Source of the DNA: CATQHW01 sp965243545
GTDB taxonomy: Bacteria; Spirochaetota; Spirochaetia; SZUA-6; Bin103
Assembly: GCA_965243545.1 (NCBI GenBank)
Contig: OZ251573.1
Location: 558,001 to 622,000 of the forward strand
Direction: 5' to 3'
DNA length: 64,000 nucleotides
This document shows positions 62,994 through 64,000 of this stretch, one piece after another (position 1 is the first letter of the stretch; every line of letters starts with the position of its first letter). Made by a program: the position numbers and the translations under genes. The notes beneath the pieces are model-generated. The model saw only the letters and a list, made by a program, of their open reading frames with translations, was not told where the DNA came from and searched no databases.

Positions 62994-64000
62994 CTACTGG
63001 TAGCCGATCGGTACGACGTCCAGGTCTTCGATCCGGCCGTCGGCGGTGAAGCGCCACACGCCGACGTGGCCCCGGCGCAGGTCGCCGTTGGCATCCCAGT
63101 CGAGCGTGGCCGCGGCGCCGGCATAGTCGACCGTCCCGCCGGCGGCCAGGATGCGCAGGGCGCTGGCGACCCCGTCCGCGCCGGCGGTCGCCGGCGTGCC
63201 GGGGCCGCTGCCGACGGCGCGCAGCCGGTCGCGGATCGCCGCCCCGTCGGTGCTGCCGGCCGCCTGCGCGGCCAGCCCCAGGGCGATGGCGGCGTCGTAT
63301 ATCTCCTTGACGTAGGCGAGCACCGGGAGCTCGCCGTACCGCTGCCGAAAGGCGTCCTCCCACGCGGCCGAGGCGGCGCTGCCCGGATCGGTCGCGGCGC
63401 TCACCCCGTAGGCGCCGGCGACGTGCTCGGCCCCGACCTCCTGCGGCACCTCCAGGTCCTTGAGCGCGTCACTGAAAATGAACCGTTCGTAGAGACCCTG
63501 CTCGACCGCCTCCCGCACGATGATCACCCCTTCGGACGCGAAGGTGACCACGACCAGCGCCTGCGCGCCGGGGGCCGCGCTCTCATGCAGCTCGTCCAGA
63601 TAGGTCGGCTGCTCCGCGTCGATCGGGACGATCATGATCTGGGCGCCGTTGCCGACCAGGACCCCGCGCTCCAACCCGGACACTTCCGTTCCGGTCCAGG
63701 CGGCGGCGAAGGCTGCGGCCATCCCCCGCCCCCACGGGTCGTCGCGGTAGATCAGGGCGACGTTGTCGAACCCGCGATCGCGGGTGACGCGCGCCAGGAC
63801 CGGACCCTGCGCGCTGTCGGACACGGCGGTGCGGAACAGGAAGTCACGGTCGTCGACGGTCGTCACCTGCGGCGAAGTGGCCGACGGGCTGATGGTCGGC
63901 ACGCCGGCCGGGCCGGTCACCTGCTCCGCGACCGGGATGGACGTGCCGCTGGTGCCGGGGCCGACCAGCACGTGAACGCCCTCCTCCCGGACCAAGCGGC
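62994..64000 (-). CDS. Branched-chain-amino-acid-type ABC substrate-binding protein, partial
   Basis: The C-terminal ~335 residues of a periplasmic binding protein of the Leu/Ile/Val type; the N-terminus lies beyond the window. VLVGPGTSGTSIPVAEQVTGPAGVPTISPSATSPQ is the typical lobe-1 signature, and NVALIYRDDPWGRGMAAAF the second. It would bind an amino acid, amide or similar ligand outside the membrane. It precedes the Mod genes on the same strand by 29 bp but is probably not functionally linked. Confidence 0.85.
   Translation of the reverse strand, partial: RLVREEGVHVLVGPGTSGTSIPVAEQVTGPAGVPTISPSATSPQVTTVDDRDFLFRTAVSDSAQGPVLARVTRDRGFDNVALIYRDDPWGRGMAAAFAAAWTGTEVSGLERGVLVGNGAQIMIVPIDAEQPTYLDELHESAAPGAQALVVVTFASEGVIIVREAVEQGLYERFIFSDALKDLEVPQEVGAEHVAGAYGVSAATDPGSAASAAWEDAFRQRYGELPVLAYVKEIYDAAIALGLAAQAAGSTDGAAIRDRLRAVGSGPGTPATAGADGVASALRILAAGGTVDYAGAAATLDWDANGDLRRGHVGVWRFTADGRIEDLDVVPIGYQ

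Overview
This is a very GC-rich (roughly 65-70%) bacterial chromosome segment with short intergenic gaps, many ATGA/GTGA overlaps and several genes that seem to start immediately after a -10 box. I found no rRNA, tRNA or CRISPR array. Five phytanoyl-CoA dioxygenase (PhyH) proteins, a Gfo/Idh oxidoreductase, a sulfatase, a form-II CO/xanthine-dehydrogenase-like trio and a betaine-type ABC transporter resemble the gene stock of uncultured marine or sponge-associated bacteria (Spirochaetota, Poribacteria or Latescibacterota type). That taxonomic guess is weak; nothing in the window fixes the phylum.

Layout. 0-3.4 kb: a gene-free stretch, a secreted protein built of eight ~40-residue cysteine-paired repeats, and a DsbA-like oxidoreductase with a small partner. 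3.5-4.9 kb: a compact element consisting of one tyrosine recombinase gene between 32-bp imperfect inverted repeats. It abuts a decayed AAA-ATPase/DUF4276 pair (4.9-5.6 kb). 5.7-12 kb: a large hypothetical protein, a hicBA module, a cupin, an ankyrin-repeat protein, a PhyH and a Gfo/Idh oxidoreductase. 12.2-17.3 kb: an AbiEii-like nucleotidyltransferase gene with a small partner, then aceE-aceF. 17.4-22.5 kb: three PhyH genes, a papain-like protease and a DUF3179 lipoprotein; one PhyH, the protease and the lipoprotein form a translationally coupled trio.

22.6-33.1 kb is a defence/toxin-antitoxin island. It holds an ATPase remnant, a two-gene MNT/HEPN module, a fused MNT-HEPN protein, an AAA protein with a PD-(D/E)XK-like C-terminus, a Uma2-like nuclease, a 1309-residue Eco57I-type methyltransferase, a small membrane protein, a vapBC pair with truncated toxin, and another nucleotidyltransferase pair. 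33.3-40.4 kb: an MFS-HEAT fusion, a sulfatase, an epimerase, an amidohydrolase and a hypothetical. 40.4-43.9 kb: proX-proW-proV. 44-53.7 kb: a tiny leaderless ORF, a fifth PhyH, proS, a molybdenum hydroxylase S-L-M operon, a coiled-coil DUF3782-like protein with 21-bp tandem repeats, a class III aminotransferase and a DUF4389 membrane protein.

53.7-63 kb is a type III-like restriction-modification locus with one Res and two tandem Mod genes. The Mods share N- and C-termini but have unrelated central specificity regions. The window ends inside a branched-chain-amino-acid-type ABC substrate-binding protein. The strongest candidates for something new are the inverted-repeat recombinase element, the eight-repeat secreted protein, the dual-Mod locus, and the methyltransferase with its small membrane neighbour.
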